Of a DNA stretch of 64,000 nucleotides, positions 43,067 through 51,800 are shown in pieces; position 1 is the first letter of the stretch, and every line of letters starts with the position of its first letter. A program made the translations under genes and the position numbers. The notes under the pieces were generated by a model. That model made no database searches. It worked only from the letters and a program-made list of their open reading frames with translations, and was not told where the DNA came from. This stretch comes from Spirulina major PCC 6313 (GTDB lineage Bacteria > Cyanobacteriota > Cyanobacteriia > Cyanobacteriales > Spirulinaceae), in contig NZ_KV878783.1 of the NCBI RefSeq assembly GCF_001890765.1, positions 125,028 to 189,027 on the forward strand, read 5' to 3'.

Positions 43067-44327
43067 TTGACTTACTCCCCCGTTTAGAAAACGGGGGATT
43101 CTGGGATCAAACAGCAATAGCAGGCAACGCCTGTCTGACATCACCTAACCCAATGGCTGAAGCCCCAGCCACTTTAATATTCATCGCCGCATTCTCATCC
43201 CGGTCATTCTCTGCCGAGCAACTGGGACACCTCCAATGGCGAGTCTCTAAATCCAGATGCTCCAAAATATGACCACAACTTGAACAGGTCTTGCTCGAAG
43301 GGAACCAGCGGTCAACATAGACCACCCGCTTCCCCTTCTTCGTCGCCACCCACTCCAGGATTTGCAGAAACTCCCGAAACGCCAAATCACTCACCTTACG
43401 CCCCCAAAGCCGCTGCATCGCATTGAGGTTTAAGGTTTCAAAACACAGCATATCAAACTGATTCGTCAGTTGATGGGCTAACTTCCAAAACCAGTCCCGC
43501 CGTCGATGGGCAATATCTTCATGCTTGCGGGCTAAGTTCAATCGGGCACGTTCTCGATTCGCTGAACCCTTTTGCTTACGGGACAACTCTCGACTTGCTT
43601 TGCGAACTGCATTGAGTGACTGCTTGAAGAACAAGGGTGCATCAATATTGAATCCCTCAGAACAGGTCAGAAACGTCTTGAGTCCAAAATCAAAACCAGC
43701 AATGTTACCTGTCTCGGTTTTGACTTGGGGTTCTGACAGGGTATCTACCGTGACAATCATGAACAGTTCTCCCAAGGGAGTTCGCTTTAATCGTCACGGT
43801 CTTGACCTTGCCCTCAATGGGGCGAGAGTGCCAATATTGATAGACTTTGTTCCCAATCCTGACCCGGTTGCCACCGAGGAATTTGTACCCAGCTTGCTTG
43901 AGGGTGAAGGATTTGTTATTTTCGGGTTTTCTTGAAGTTGGGCGGTCGAACGCTTCTATCTTTGTGTTTGAAGAACAGTTGATACGCTTTCTCAATTCGT
44001 TGGCAGATATCTTGTACGGCTTGAGAAACCCACTTGCACCCACCAGGGGTTCCGTTTTTAAAGCTTGGCGATGTGTTTTTGCAGTCGGGCGCAGTTCAAG
44101 TGCTTGCCCCAGATGCGATAGTACCGCTTGTGGAGGGCAACACAATGGTTGTAGATACGCCCTGCGGCATTGATTGTCCGCTTGAGGTATCTATTCCGCT
44201 TATGCTGGTAGAGCTTGAACTTGAGCGTTTTCATGGTTGCTATGATACCTCGGTATCACGGCTGAATAAATTCAGCCCTTCGCTTATATCCCCCGTTTGG
44301 AAAACGGGGGCTTTACGCTTTACATTC
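43067..44327 (-). mobile_element. IS608-like tnpB-only element, copy 2, inside dtd
   Basis: On the minus strand the element starts with GAATGTAAAG directly after TTAC (GTAA at 44328-44331 on the plus strand). It ends in TCAA (TTGA at 43067-43070 on the plus strand), exactly like copy 1. The hairpins of left and right ends are the same, and it is 1261 bp long against 1258 bp for copy 1. The 3-bp difference equals three single-base insertions in its tnpB. There is no target duplication, as expected for this family. Removing it restores an intact dtd frame. Confidence 0.95.
43107..44234 (-). pseudogene. tnpB: tnpB of IS608-like element, degenerate copy
   Basis: Compared with copy 1 (10615-12650), this gene has a TAA stop in place of CGG after ..HIAKL. 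It also has single-base insertions at three points: GGTTTCTCAAG for GGTTCTCAAG, GAAAATAACAAATCC for GAAAGTACAAATCC, and ATTAAAGCGAACTCC for ATTAAACGAACTCC. The last 222 codons (43107-43775) remain open and keep RuvC Asp (GFDFGLK), Glu (CFETLNL), the zinc ribbon and DRDENAAMN. No full-length TnpB can be made. It is antisense to dtd. Confidence 0.9.
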
Positions 44328-44644
44328 GTAAATGCCTCAACCTCCGCATCTTTCCCAGCCCAGACGGGCAAGCCTGGGCCCAATCCGTCCAGGAGATCGG
44401 CGGTGAATTGTTGGTGATCAGTCAATTTACGCTGTACGGTGATGGGCGCAAAGGGCGGCGGCCGTCTTTTAGTGGGTCAGCCCGTCCGGAGCAGGCTGAA
44501 ATCCTGTACGATCGCTTCGTTGAACTCCTCCGCGCTGAAGGTATCACCGTCGCCACCGGCCAGTTTGGCGCGATGATGCAGGTGGAGATCCACAACGACG
44601 GCCCCGTGACCCTCTGGCTCGAACGGGATGCGGCGACAGCCTAA
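44328..44644 (+). pseudogene. dtd: dtd, D-aminoacyl-tRNA deacylase, 3' part
   Basis: This part encodes the remainder of Dtd, [14 protein letters not shown], then the conserved [23 protein letters not shown] and the Gly-cisPro motif NDGPVTLWL that shapes the active site and rejects L-amino acids. The active-site SQFT motif is intact. It has no own start near the junction other than one inside the element (44297), which would give a fragment lacking the first 46 residues. Confidence 0.93.
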
Positions 44645-44762
44645 CGATCCCTCCATTCGCGCCCCAAAATCTCAACAAACTCCGTAAAATCACGAGGATT
44701 AACCCAGAAGCCGATACAATAAAACGGGTTTTCAAATGCAGCGAGTTGAGGGGAAATTCAGC

Positions 44763-45020
44763 ATGAAAATGCGCCGAGTCGCTTGGGTGCAGCGAATATT
44801 AGCATTCCTCTACTTACTGTTAATGGTGTGGGGTTTGGGTGTTGGGACATTGGCTTGGATTGTTCGCGATGGCCTGGGCCCGGTTCCGGTTGCCTCCCAA
44901 GGCCGAGATGCCCTGGAGAATTTTTTCTTCACCTTTTCCTGGGGGCCGGTGATGTTTATCCTCTGTGGTGCGATCGCCCTCCTTTACTGGTATCTCACCG
45001 AACTGAAGCGAGCCGAATAA
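44763..45020 (+). CDS. Small membrane protein, unrecognised
   Basis: From ATG 44763 (85 residues) there are two hydrophobic helices (about 9-34 and 57-76) separated by a short charged loop, with a basic N-terminus MKMRRVAWVQRI and ending LTELKRAE. GAGGGGA (44747-44753) precedes this ATG, so it is preferred to the upstream in-frame ATG at 44736. I do not recognise the family. Confidence 0.6.
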   Translation: MKMRRVAWVQRILAFLYLLLMVWGLGVGTLAWIVRDGLGPVPVASQGRDALENFFFTFSWGPVMFILCGAIALLYWYLTELKRAE

Positions 45021-45296
45021 CCCGATTCCATCCCATTTCGTCCCCTCAACCCAGCCAAAATTCCTGATTTTAAGCCCGATTCAGCCCTCAAACGACCCAT
45101 TTTCGTCATCTTTCCAAACTTCATCCCGCAAAAGGTGGAAGTTAAATGTGTAGAGATGTAAACTATTCATTAAAAATAAGTTAAACCCTACACAGTTCAA
45201 CGCGCACCCTTTCGCGTTTACTGTACAAAACAGCGGGCGGGAAACATCCGTAAGCCCGCAACACAACTACACTAAGGTTCTAGAGGTCTGAATTGG

Positions 45297-46229
45297 ATGA
45301 AACAGCTTGCTATTGCAGAGCGTTCTTTGCTCGCCGGTCATATTCTATCGATGGTGTTTGGCCTGGCAGGACTGCTGCTCGTCTTGCCGAATGCCGAACT
45401 GATTGCGAATCTTCCTGAAATAGGGAAAACCGTTTTTCAATGGTCAATGGCGGGCGGGGGTGTCGCATACATGCTGTTGGGAACCGCAGCCGTTGCCATC
45501 TATGTCTTCCGGACAATCGGAACCCGTCAAGGTCTGACGTTTATGCTGCCAGCGGTGTTTCTGTCCTTGGGGAGTGAACTCCTCGGCACGAGCACCGGCT
45601 TTCCCTTTGGCCATTACCGCTACCTGAGTGGCCTGGGGTATAAAGTGGCGGGCTTGGTTCCCTTTACCATTCCTCTGTCGTGGTTCTACCTCGGCATTTC
45701 AGCCTATCTCTTAGCCCGTGTGGGGTTAGAATCTCGCTTTCAGTGGTCGGCATGGCTGCGGTTGCCGATCGCGATCGCCCTCGGTGCGCTCCTCCTCACC
45801 TCCTGGGATTTCGTTCTAGATCCCGCCATGAGTCAAACCAATGTTCCCTTCTGGATTTGGGAACAACCCGGCGCGTTCTTTGGCATGCCCTATCAAAACT
45901 TTGTGGGCTGGATGGGAACCGGCATAGTCTTCATGTCCGTCGCTACCCTGCTGTGGCCCAAGCAACCCCTCGCCCTTTCACGCCAGCAACTGGTTTTCCC
46001 CCTCGTGGTGTATCTCAGTAACCTGGCATTCTCCACGGTGATGAGCCTTGGGGCTGGGTTTGTGGTTCCGGTGTTGTTGGGCATGGTAACGGGTGTTATT
46101 CCAGCGATCGCCCTCTATTGGATGGCTCGCACCCCCGAAGCTGCGATCGAGCAAACCCTCGCCAACACCATGCGCGAAACCGCCGTCGTCAACCCCCCCG
46201 CGACGCTTCCCGTTGTTTCAACAAAATAG
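45297..46229 (+). CDS. cruF: CruF-type carotenoid 1',2'-hydratase
   Basis: The 310-residue protein has about eight hydrophobic helices. It matches CruF, which adds water across the psi-end 1',2' double bond of gamma-carotene derivatives on the way to myxol glycosides. Seen: LPAVFLSLGSELLGTSTGFPFGHYRYL-type stretch (parts: GSELLGTSTGFPFGHYRY, about 100-117), GYKVAGLVPFTIPLSWF (about 121-137), and SWDFVLDPAMS plus FGMPYQNFVGW in the second half. These motifs include the conserved Glu/Asp/Asn positions of the family. cruG is not adjacent. Confidence 0.85.
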   Translation: MKQLAIAERSLLAGHILSMVFGLAGLLLVLPNAELIANLPEIGKTVFQWSMAGGGVAYMLLGTAAVAIYVFRTIGTRQGLTFMLPAVFLSLGSELLGTSTGFPFGHYRYLSGLGYKVAGLVPFTIPLSWFYLGISAYLLARVGLESRFQWSAWLRLPIAIALGALLLTSWDFVLDPAMSQTNVPFWIWEQPGAFFGMPYQNFVGWMGTGIVFMSVATLLWPKQPLALSRQQLVFPLVVYLSNLAFSTVMSLGAGFVVPVLLGMVTGVIPAIALYWMARTPEAAIEQTLANTMRETAVVNPPATLPVVSTK

Positions 46230-46270
46230 CCTCAAACACAGCAACGCTCAAAATCCTTAAACAGCACAGC

Positions 46271-46314
46271 ATGGGGGTGTATTCATTGATGAATCATGAA
46301 TACACCCCCATTTG
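46271..46314. terminator. Strong terminator hairpin downstream of cruF
   Basis: A perfect 16-bp stem (ATGGGGGTGTATTCAT, 46271-46286, and its complement 46296-46311) with a 9-base loop is followed by TTT. It lies between the convergent cruF and acetyltransferase genes and could act in both directions. Confidence 0.8.
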
Positions 46315-46333
46315 ATCAACCTTTGCTCACAAC

Positions 46334-46921
46334 TCACAGGGACTTATGGAGCAAGATTCGTGGCCCCATAGACTCATGGGCATCGATCTGACCCACGAGG
46401 GAGAAACCACCGTTCTGAAACAGCCGTAACGATCCTGTGTTGTCCGGATGGGCAGTCCCAAAAAGGTGCTTTAAACCTTGCGCTTGCGCATAACCCATGT
46501 GGAATTGAAATAACGCTGAACCAATGGCGTTTCTCCGATAGGATGCTGCAATGATGATGGAGCGACAGGCCCCACACTGTTCTCGCCGAATCCCAAGATC
46601 GTCCAAATAAGACACCCAGATCGCAGGGATGAGTGCCGAAAACCCAAGCAAGGCAAAACCAACTAAGGTTTCACCGATCAACGCGCCTAAAATAGATCCG
46701 TCAGATGTCCAGAACTGTTCATAAAACGAAGGTGACCAACACTTCAGGAGTGACTGAGGTTGCTGGGATTCTGCATGAACTAAGGTCAGAATAGTTGGGA
46801 AATAAGTAGATTTGTCTTGAAGTGTGAGGGGCCGATATTCAACGTGGCTTGATTGCAATTCGATGCTGTCCATGGTGGGCCGTGGGGAAGGTAGATAACC
46901 GATGTTGATTGATTTTCTCAC
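46334..46921 (-). CDS. GNAT-family N-acetyltransferase
   Basis: The 195-residue protein has the GNAT pattern. The N-terminal strand is VEYRPLTLQDKS. A strand VGFALLGFS precedes the region that should hold the acetyl-CoA loop (YRRNAIGSALFQFHM, about 129-143, a divergent form of Q/RxxGxG/A), and the signature HPDNTGSLRLFQNGGF (about 159-174) follows. The loop is less canonical than usual, so cofactor binding is likely but unproven. The substrate is unknown. Confidence 0.7.
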   Translation of the reverse strand: MRKSINIGYLPSPRPTMDSIELQSSHVEYRPLTLQDKSTYFPTILTLVHAESQQPQSLLKCWSPSFYEQFWTSDGSILGALIGETLVGFALLGFSALIPAIWVSYLDDLGIRREQCGACRSIIIAASYRRNAIGSALFQFHMGYAQAQGLKHLFGTAHPDNTGSLRLFQNGGFSLVGQIDAHESMGPRILLHKSL

Positions 46922-47401
46922 ACCTTTACAGCATGGAATGCCTGATCAGGTGATATTTCCAAAGGCCTAAAACTAGGTTTTTTGGGGGTCAAATGGTGTC
47001 ACGGGCGAGTTTGGTTAGATTATTTTGGGGGATAGTTTTGTTGGTTCCGGAATCAGTAGTGACGGTCTGACCGTACTGTTGTCAAAACCATCACGAAATC
47101 AGGGGGCGATCGCACCAGGGCGGGAAACCGAACGCGATCGCCCCCATCACGCCTTAACCTTTCGTTACCTTCAGGACGGTTTTCCCAACATTTAGACCAA
47201 AGTCTAATAACCCTCATCGCCATTTATCGGTACGCTGAAATCCGAAGCTTCTCCTTCCAACCTTAGATTGACTCATCAGCAGCTTGTCAGGGTGGAAGAT
47301 AGTAGCCCCTGATTGGCTTGAACTCAAACCAACCATCCACCTCAGCGCATTGATGTGCATGCCTTGAAACATCGCTAATTCCAGACGGAGGATAGCCCCC
47401 T
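46922..47401. promoter_or_regulatory. Upstream region of the contractile-injection genes
   Basis: The 480 bp between the divergent acetyltransferase and sheath genes contain HIP1-like GCGATCGC pieces (near 47106 and 47135) and an A/T-rich segment, but no gene. The promoter of the sheath-tube operon must lie here. GGAGGATAGCCCCCT (about 47386-47400) carries the sheath ribosome site. I do not recognise an operator. Confidence 0.45.
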
Positions 47402-49141
47402 ATGGCCTTGGACTATTTTGCACCCGGTGTCTACGTCGAAGAAGTAGACCGTGGCAGTCGCCCTATTGAAGGGGTCAGCATGAGTGTTGCGGGCTTCATT
47501 GGGTACACCGAAGACGTTCGCGGCGACGCAGAACTCTTCAAACCCATGATGATCACCAACTTCGATCAATACCTAGAATATTTCGGCAAACCCGGCTCGG
47601 ACGGCTTCACTGAATTCAAAAAAGCCGCCGACGACGGCAGCGAAGAAACCTACTATCCCTACCTTCCCTTTGCAGTTCAGGGATGGTTTCTCAATGGTGG
47701 CGGTCGCTGCTGGATCACCAGCATCGGCACCAAACTGCCGGGCACGCCTGCCCCCCCGCCCGAAGAAGTATCCACCCCCGTCATGACCGCCGGGGGGAAA
47801 CCCTCCCTCGCCTTTAATGTTGCCACCAGTGAAGAAGATGGGGCTGCGTTGGCTCCCGCTGGCAGCGAAGACGCTCGCCTGCGGGTGGTGATCACAGAAA
47901 GCACCCCGAAACCCCCGGAATCCGAGGACGACGAACCGCCCATTGATGACGGTCAATTCTTCCAACTCAAGGTTGTTCTGGGCGAAACCGTCCTCGAAGA
48001 GTACGACCACCTGAGCATGAATCCTGAGGTGGAAACCGCTGTGGCAAACTATGCGGTAACAGCGATCGCCGACTCCGAATATGTCACCATCAACGACATT
48101 TCCGTCAGTGGTCAAGCCCTCTCCCGCCGCCCCGCCAACGGCGTTTTTGAAATCGCACCGCCCCCCTACATCTCCCCCGTCAACAACGCCACCCGTGACA
48201 TCACCGGGAACCGTAACGACAAAACCGGGATGCAGGGCATTTTCGAGGTGGATGAGGTCGCCATGATCGCCTTCCCCGACCTGATGCTATTGTTCCAAGC
48301 CGGAATTTTAGACTTAGATCAAGTTCATGGCGTGATGGAATTGATGGTGAGCCTCTGTGAAAACTCCTTCCCAGGGCCGCCCTACCGGATGGCAGTGATC
48401 GATCCGCCGCCGATTAAACCCGGCAAGAGCAATGATCCAGTAGCCCCCGAAACCCAAAAACCCCAAGATGTGGACGCTTGGCTCACCAGCTTTAACCGTC
48501 GCTCCATGTTTGGCGCTCTCTACTATCCCTGGATTAAAGTCGCCAACCCCGCGAATGCCGGTCGTCCTATTATGGTTCCCCCCTCCGGGCACATGATGGG
48601 CGTTTGGTGTCGCGTCGATGGCACACGCGGCATCTTCAAGGCTCCCGCCAATGAAGCTCCCCGTGGTGTCTTGGGTCTCGCCTACGAAACCAACACCCGT
48701 GAACAAGAACTGCTCAACCCGAAAGGCATCAACTGTATTCGGAACTTCGCCAACTACAACCGAGGCTACCTGATTTGGGGCGCACGGACGTTGGTAGACC
48801 CGACGAATATCCAATGGCGTTATATCAGTGTGCGCCGGTTGATGAGCTACGTTGAGAAGTCCATTGAGATTGGAACGCAGTGGGTCGTTTTTGAACCGAA
48901 CGATGCCGATCTGTGGTCACGGGTGACGCGCACCGTGAGCAACTTCCTCGAAGGGTTGTGGCGTGCGGGTGCGCTCCAAGGTGGTTCACCGGGTGAATCA
49001 TTCTACGTGAAGTGCGATGCTGAACTGAACACCCACGAAACCATGATGATGGGTCGGCTGTATGTCGAAGTGGGGGTCTGTCCTGTCCGCCCGGCTGAAT
49101 TTGTGATCTTCCGGGTCAGTCAGTGGGCACCAGGAGCGTAA
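47402..49141 (+). CDS. Contractile tail sheath protein (phage-like/CIS)
   Basis: The 579-residue protein matches contractile sheath subunits of myophage and extracellular/thylakoid-anchored injection systems. The N-terminal arm APGVYVEEVDRGSRPIEGVS (about 7-26) and FIGYT segment are typical. The core includes GWFLNGGGRCWITSIG (about 95-110) and DVDAWLTSFNRRSMFGALYYPW (first 20: DVDAWLTSFNRRSMFGALYY). The C-terminal domain includes NFLEGLWRAGALQG, FYVKCD, GRLYVEVGVCPVRPAEFVIF. An Ala/Pro/acid-rich segment (about 112-180) enlarges the middle. It is probably the outer contractile tube of the machine. No phage structural genes for capsid occur here. Confidence 0.92.
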   Translation: MALDYFAPGVYVEEVDRGSRPIEGVSMSVAGFIGYTEDVRGDAELFKPMMITNFDQYLEYFGKPGSDGFTEFKKAADDGSEETYYPYLPFAVQGWFLNGGGRCWITSIGTKLPGTPAPPPEEVSTPVMTAGGKPSLAFNVATSEEDGAALAPAGSEDARLRVVITESTPKPPESEDDEPPIDDGQFFQLKVVLGETVLEEYDHLSMNPEVETAVANYAVTAIADSEYVTINDISVSGQALSRRPANGVFEIAPPPYISPVNNATRDITGNRNDKTGMQGIFEVDEVAMIAFPDLMLLFQAGILDLDQVHGVMELMVSLCENSFPGPPYRMAVIDPPPIKPGKSNDPVAPETQKPQDVDAWLTSFNRRSMFGALYYPWIKVANPANAGRPIMVPPSGHMMGVWCRVDGTRGIFKAPANEAPRGVLGLAYETNTREQELLNPKGINCIRNFANYNRGYLIWGARTLVDPTNIQWRYISVRRLMSYVEKSIEIGTQWVVFEPNDADLWSRVTRTVSNFLEGLWRAGALQGGSPGESFYVKCDAELNTHETMMMGRLYVEVGVCPVRPAEFVIFRVSQWAPGA

Positions 49142-49254
49142 TTGATCACACTGGGAGCCGTTGATGATTCGATGGCTTCCAGTTTCCTTGGCTCCCATGA
49201 TGGGCTGGGGCCAGATGAAATAGTATGCGGGTTCGTGTTTAGCAGGAGGCTGTA

Positions 49255-49728
49255 ATGGCAGAGTTGAATCCAATTCCAACAAGTCGATTTTATTTAGAGT
49301 TTGATGGTCTCACTGAAAAGTTTGTGGCCAGTGTGGCGGAGTTTTCCTTTGAGGGGAAAACCACCGGCCATGAAAAGCCGTTAGCCTCAACGAAGGACGG
49401 CAAAACCCTTTGGCAAAGTACCTCGGCTGGGTTTACGGATAACCCAGATTTTGCGGTGGAAACCTATCTCGTCGAAGGGGATATGGATTGGTATAACTGG
49501 ATGAAGTCCACAATGCCGAAGAGTGAAGGGGGGGATGGCAAGTGGAAGGAAAGCCGCAAAGCCGGAACCCTAACCGCCTACAACAGTATGGATGAGGCGG
49601 TGATGGAGTGGAAAATCGTCAATGCTTGGGTGAAGAGCTACAGCGTTTCGGATTTTTCGGCGGATGGGGCTGAATTTGTCAAAGAAACGTTTGAGATCGT
49701 CTGTGAAGATGTGAACCGGACGAAGTAA
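49255..49728 (+). CDS. Inner tail tube protein 1
   Basis: The 157-residue protein belongs to the gp19-like tail-tube family. It opens PIPTSRFYLEFDGLTEKFVASV, has the central strand pair ETYLVEGDMDWYNWM, and ends with the typical FVKETFEIVCEDVNRTK (last 20 shortened: KETFEIVCEDVNRTK). Tube subunits stack into the hexameric inner tube expelled on sheath contraction. It follows the sheath gene by 113 bp. Confidence 0.88.
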   Translation: MAELNPIPTSRFYLEFDGLTEKFVASVAEFSFEGKTTGHEKPLASTKDGKTLWQSTSAGFTDNPDFAVETYLVEGDMDWYNWMKSTMPKSEGGDGKWKESRKAGTLTAYNSMDEAVMEWKIVNAWVKSYSVSDFSADGAEFVKETFEIVCEDVNRTK

Positions 49729-49820
49729 ATCGGGATTGAGGGGGAGCGATCGCACCCCGATCTCCCCCCTCATCTCACCCCTATCACTTTTAACTTGGAC
49801 AGCTTACTGGGAGCAAGATT

Positions 49821-50294
49821 ATGGCAAGCGGAGAGCTTCTAGCCAACTCGAAATTTTACATCACGATTGACGGCTATGATGAACTGATCGTCAAAAGCGT
49901 CAGCGGTTTAAGCATTACCCTAGAGGTCGCCGGCTCAGATTCATCCTACGGGGTCACCAAAGACGGCAAAAGTGTCGTCCAAGCCACCGTCACCGGGGTC
50001 AGCAACTCCAACATCACGGTCGTTTTTGTCGGCACTGCTGACGATCGCCGCCTCTTCGACTGGTGGGATGCCTCCCACTCACGGGAAATCACCGGGGGCG
50101 GTTCCGGCAGCAAAGGGGAACGCAAAACCGCCAGTGTCACCCTCTTCAACCAAGGGGGAGCATCAGCCGCACAGTGGGACATGACCGGGGTGTTTCCCGT
50201 GAAATACACCGGCACACAATTCAGCCCCGACAGTGCCGACCTCTACACCGAAACCATCGAATTTGCTTACGAAAACTTGCATCGTATCAAGTAA
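49821..50294 (+). CDS. Inner tail tube protein 2
   Basis: A second tube-fold protein of 157 residues: LANSKFYITIDGYDELIVKSV at the start, NITVVFVGTADDRRLFDWWDA in the middle and LYTETIEFAYENLHRIK near the end. It is clearly related to, but diverged from, tube 1. Two tube proteins are common in such clusters; one may form the tube shaft and another a baseplate-near or terminal ring. That split of roles is inferred. Confidence 0.87.
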   Translation: MASGELLANSKFYITIDGYDELIVKSVSGLSITLEVAGSDSSYGVTKDGKSVVQATVTGVSNSNITVVFVGTADDRRLFDWWDASHSREITGGGSGSKGERKTASVTLFNQGGASAAQWDMTGVFPVKYTGTQFSPDSADLYTETIEFAYENLHRIK

Positions 50295-50382
50295 GCAAAC
50301 CTGAATCGCAGATCAGGAGGAGGGGGCAACCGGATTGACCCCTCCCATTCGTGTTTTAGACCCCCAAGGGGAGGTTAAGGAG

Positions 50383-50892
50383 ATGGCCAAAAAAAAGAAA
50401 AAAACGGGAGAATTGCCCGAAATTCTCAGTAACAGCAAGTTTTACGTGGAATTATCCCTCGACGACAGCGAAGAAATCGATGCCTTTTTCATGGAATGCA
50501 GCGGGATGAATCGCGAACTCGACGTGATTGAACTTGCAGAAGTCACCCCGAATAAATGGGGGAAAGGCGGCAAAGGAACCTACGGACGGATTCGTCACAC
50601 CAAACTCCCCGGCAATGTGAAAAGCAGCAACATCACCTTAAAGCGGGGACTGTGTAACTCCACCACAATTTGGGATTGGTTCACGGCGGTGGCGGTGGGT
50701 CGATGGTTTGAAAAATTTCGCGATGGGGATATCACAATCTACGACCAAGGCCATATCGAACAGGCCCGCTTTCGGTTTACGGGGGCTTGGCCGAGTAGCT
50801 ATACGATTGGGGATTTGTCGGCGGGGGGCAGCGAGTTGGAAATTGAAGAAGTGGAACTAGTGGTGGCGCAGTTTTATCGAGTCAGTAACTAA
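50383..50892 (+). CDS. Third tube-fold protein
   Basis: From ATG 50383 the product has 169 residues, starting MAKKKKKTGELPEILSNSKF, then YVELSLDDSEEIDAFFMECS and GLCNSTTIWDWFTAV. The frame is open upstream to 50335. However, AAGGAG lies immediately before 50383 and the upstream residues are unlike tube N-termini, so 50383 is chosen. The lysine-rich tail at the very start differs from the other two and may help attach it to a partner, e.g. spike or terminator. Confidence 0.82.
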   Translation: MAKKKKKTGELPEILSNSKFYVELSLDDSEEIDAFFMECSGMNRELDVIELAEVTPNKWGKGGKGTYGRIRHTKLPGNVKSSNITLKRGLCNSTTIWDWFTAVAVGRWFEKFRDGDITIYDQGHIEQARFRFTGAWPSSYTIGDLSAGGSELEIEEVELVVAQFYRVSN

Positions 50893-51000
50893 AACCTGGG
50901 AAAACGCCATCAGATTGAGTGCCGCTACTGGGTTGGGCCGCACGGTCCCGTAAGATAGGTATTCCAATTGATTAATCCTGCATAACATTCGACAAGCATT

Positions 51001-51300
51001 ATGATTCAAACCGAGTTTGAATTTACCCTGCCCAAGGGATATCTAGACCCGGAGGGTAATTTGCATCGCACGGGGGTGATGCGTTTAGCGCGGGCCATGG
51101 ATGAGATTGTGCCGATGCGCGATCCACGGGTGAAGGGTAACCCCGCCTACGCCACGGTGATTATTTTGTCACGGGTGATTGTGCGCTTAGGTGCCTTAGA
51201 AGACATTAGCCCTAGTGTGATTGAAGATTTTTTTGCGGCGGATTTGAACTATCTGCAAACGTTTTATCGCCAGATTAATGAACTTGAAGACGAAGCGTAG
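51001..51300 (+). CDS. Small tail-assembly-type protein A
   Basis: The 99-residue protein (TEFEFTLPKGYLDPEGNLHR, then MRLARAMDEIVPMRDPRV) is a close paralogue of the next gene. In contractile-tail clusters a small gene after the tube often encodes an assembly chaperone, which is a plausible role. It is helical at the C-terminus (DFFAADLNYLQTFYRQIN). The family name is not certain to me. Confidence 0.6.
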   Translation: MIQTEFEFTLPKGYLDPEGNLHRTGVMRLARAMDEIVPMRDPRVKGNPAYATVIILSRVIVRLGALEDISPSVIEDFFAADLNYLQTFYRQINELEDEA

Positions 51301-51308
51301 GATAGGGG

Positions 51309-51632
51309 TTGATGATGCAACGTGAATTTGAATTCACCCTCCCCAAGGGCTGGCTCACGCCGGACGGGGAACTGCTGCGTTCTGGGATGTTGCGATTGAC
51401 GACGGGGCAGGATGAGTTAGTGGCGCAAGCTGATCCGCGTGTGCTTGATGATCCGAATTATGTGCCGTTGGTGTTGCTCTCGCAGGTGATTACCCGCTTG
51501 GGCCATTGGACGCAGATCACGCCGGAACAGTTAGAAACGCTGTTTTTGCGGGATGTTTATTATTTGCAGTCGGTGTACCAGTTTATTAACCAAGATGATC
51601 CGGATGAGGTGATGCCGATGGGGGAATTGTAG
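51309..51632 (+). CDS. Small tail-assembly-type protein B
   Basis: The 107-residue product shares the start REFEFTLPKGWL and the pattern MLRLTTGQDELV...VLLSQVITRLG...LQSVYQFIN with the upstream gene, 8 bp away. The pair arose by duplication. They are probably cotranslated with the following small frame, whose start overlaps the end of this one. Confidence 0.6.
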   Translation: MMMQREFEFTLPKGWLTPDGELLRSGMLRLTTGQDELVAQADPRVLDDPNYVPLVLLSQVITRLGHWTQITPEQLETLFLRDVYYLQSVYQFINQDDPDEVMPMGEL

Positions 51633-51769
51633 GCTACCCCTTGGCGCAGCTTTATCAAGAGGTAGCCTATATTGCCCTGCATTTTCACTGGTCACGGGAT
51701 GAGATTTTGGCGTTGGATCATCGGGAGCGACGGCTGTGGGTGGCTGAAATTAGCGCGTTGTTGGCGTAA
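51626..51769 (+). CDS. DUF6760-like small protein with a non-ATG start
   Basis: A short frame not beginning with ATG reads GYPLAQLYQEVAYIALHFHW and continues SRDEILALDHRERRLWVAEI to a stop at 51767-51769. I recall that tail-sheath clusters carry a small protein with GYP...LYEEVAFIAYHFHW...HRERRRWVEEI, called DUF6760. The likely start is TTG 51641 (42 codons) or ATT 51626 (47 codons). It overlaps the end of the previous gene, so coupled translation is likely. Its role in the machine is not known to me. Confidence 0.6.
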   Translation: MVGYPLAQLYQEVAYIALHFHWSRDEILALDHRERRLWVAEISALLA

Positions 51770-51800
51770 GGTTGTGTGAGCAGAAGTATGCAGGTTTGGT

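Noticed and set aside
47402-50892. Sheath and tube genes considered as prophage
   Set aside because: No capsid, portal, terminase, lysis or integrase genes are near, and base composition is like the host genome.
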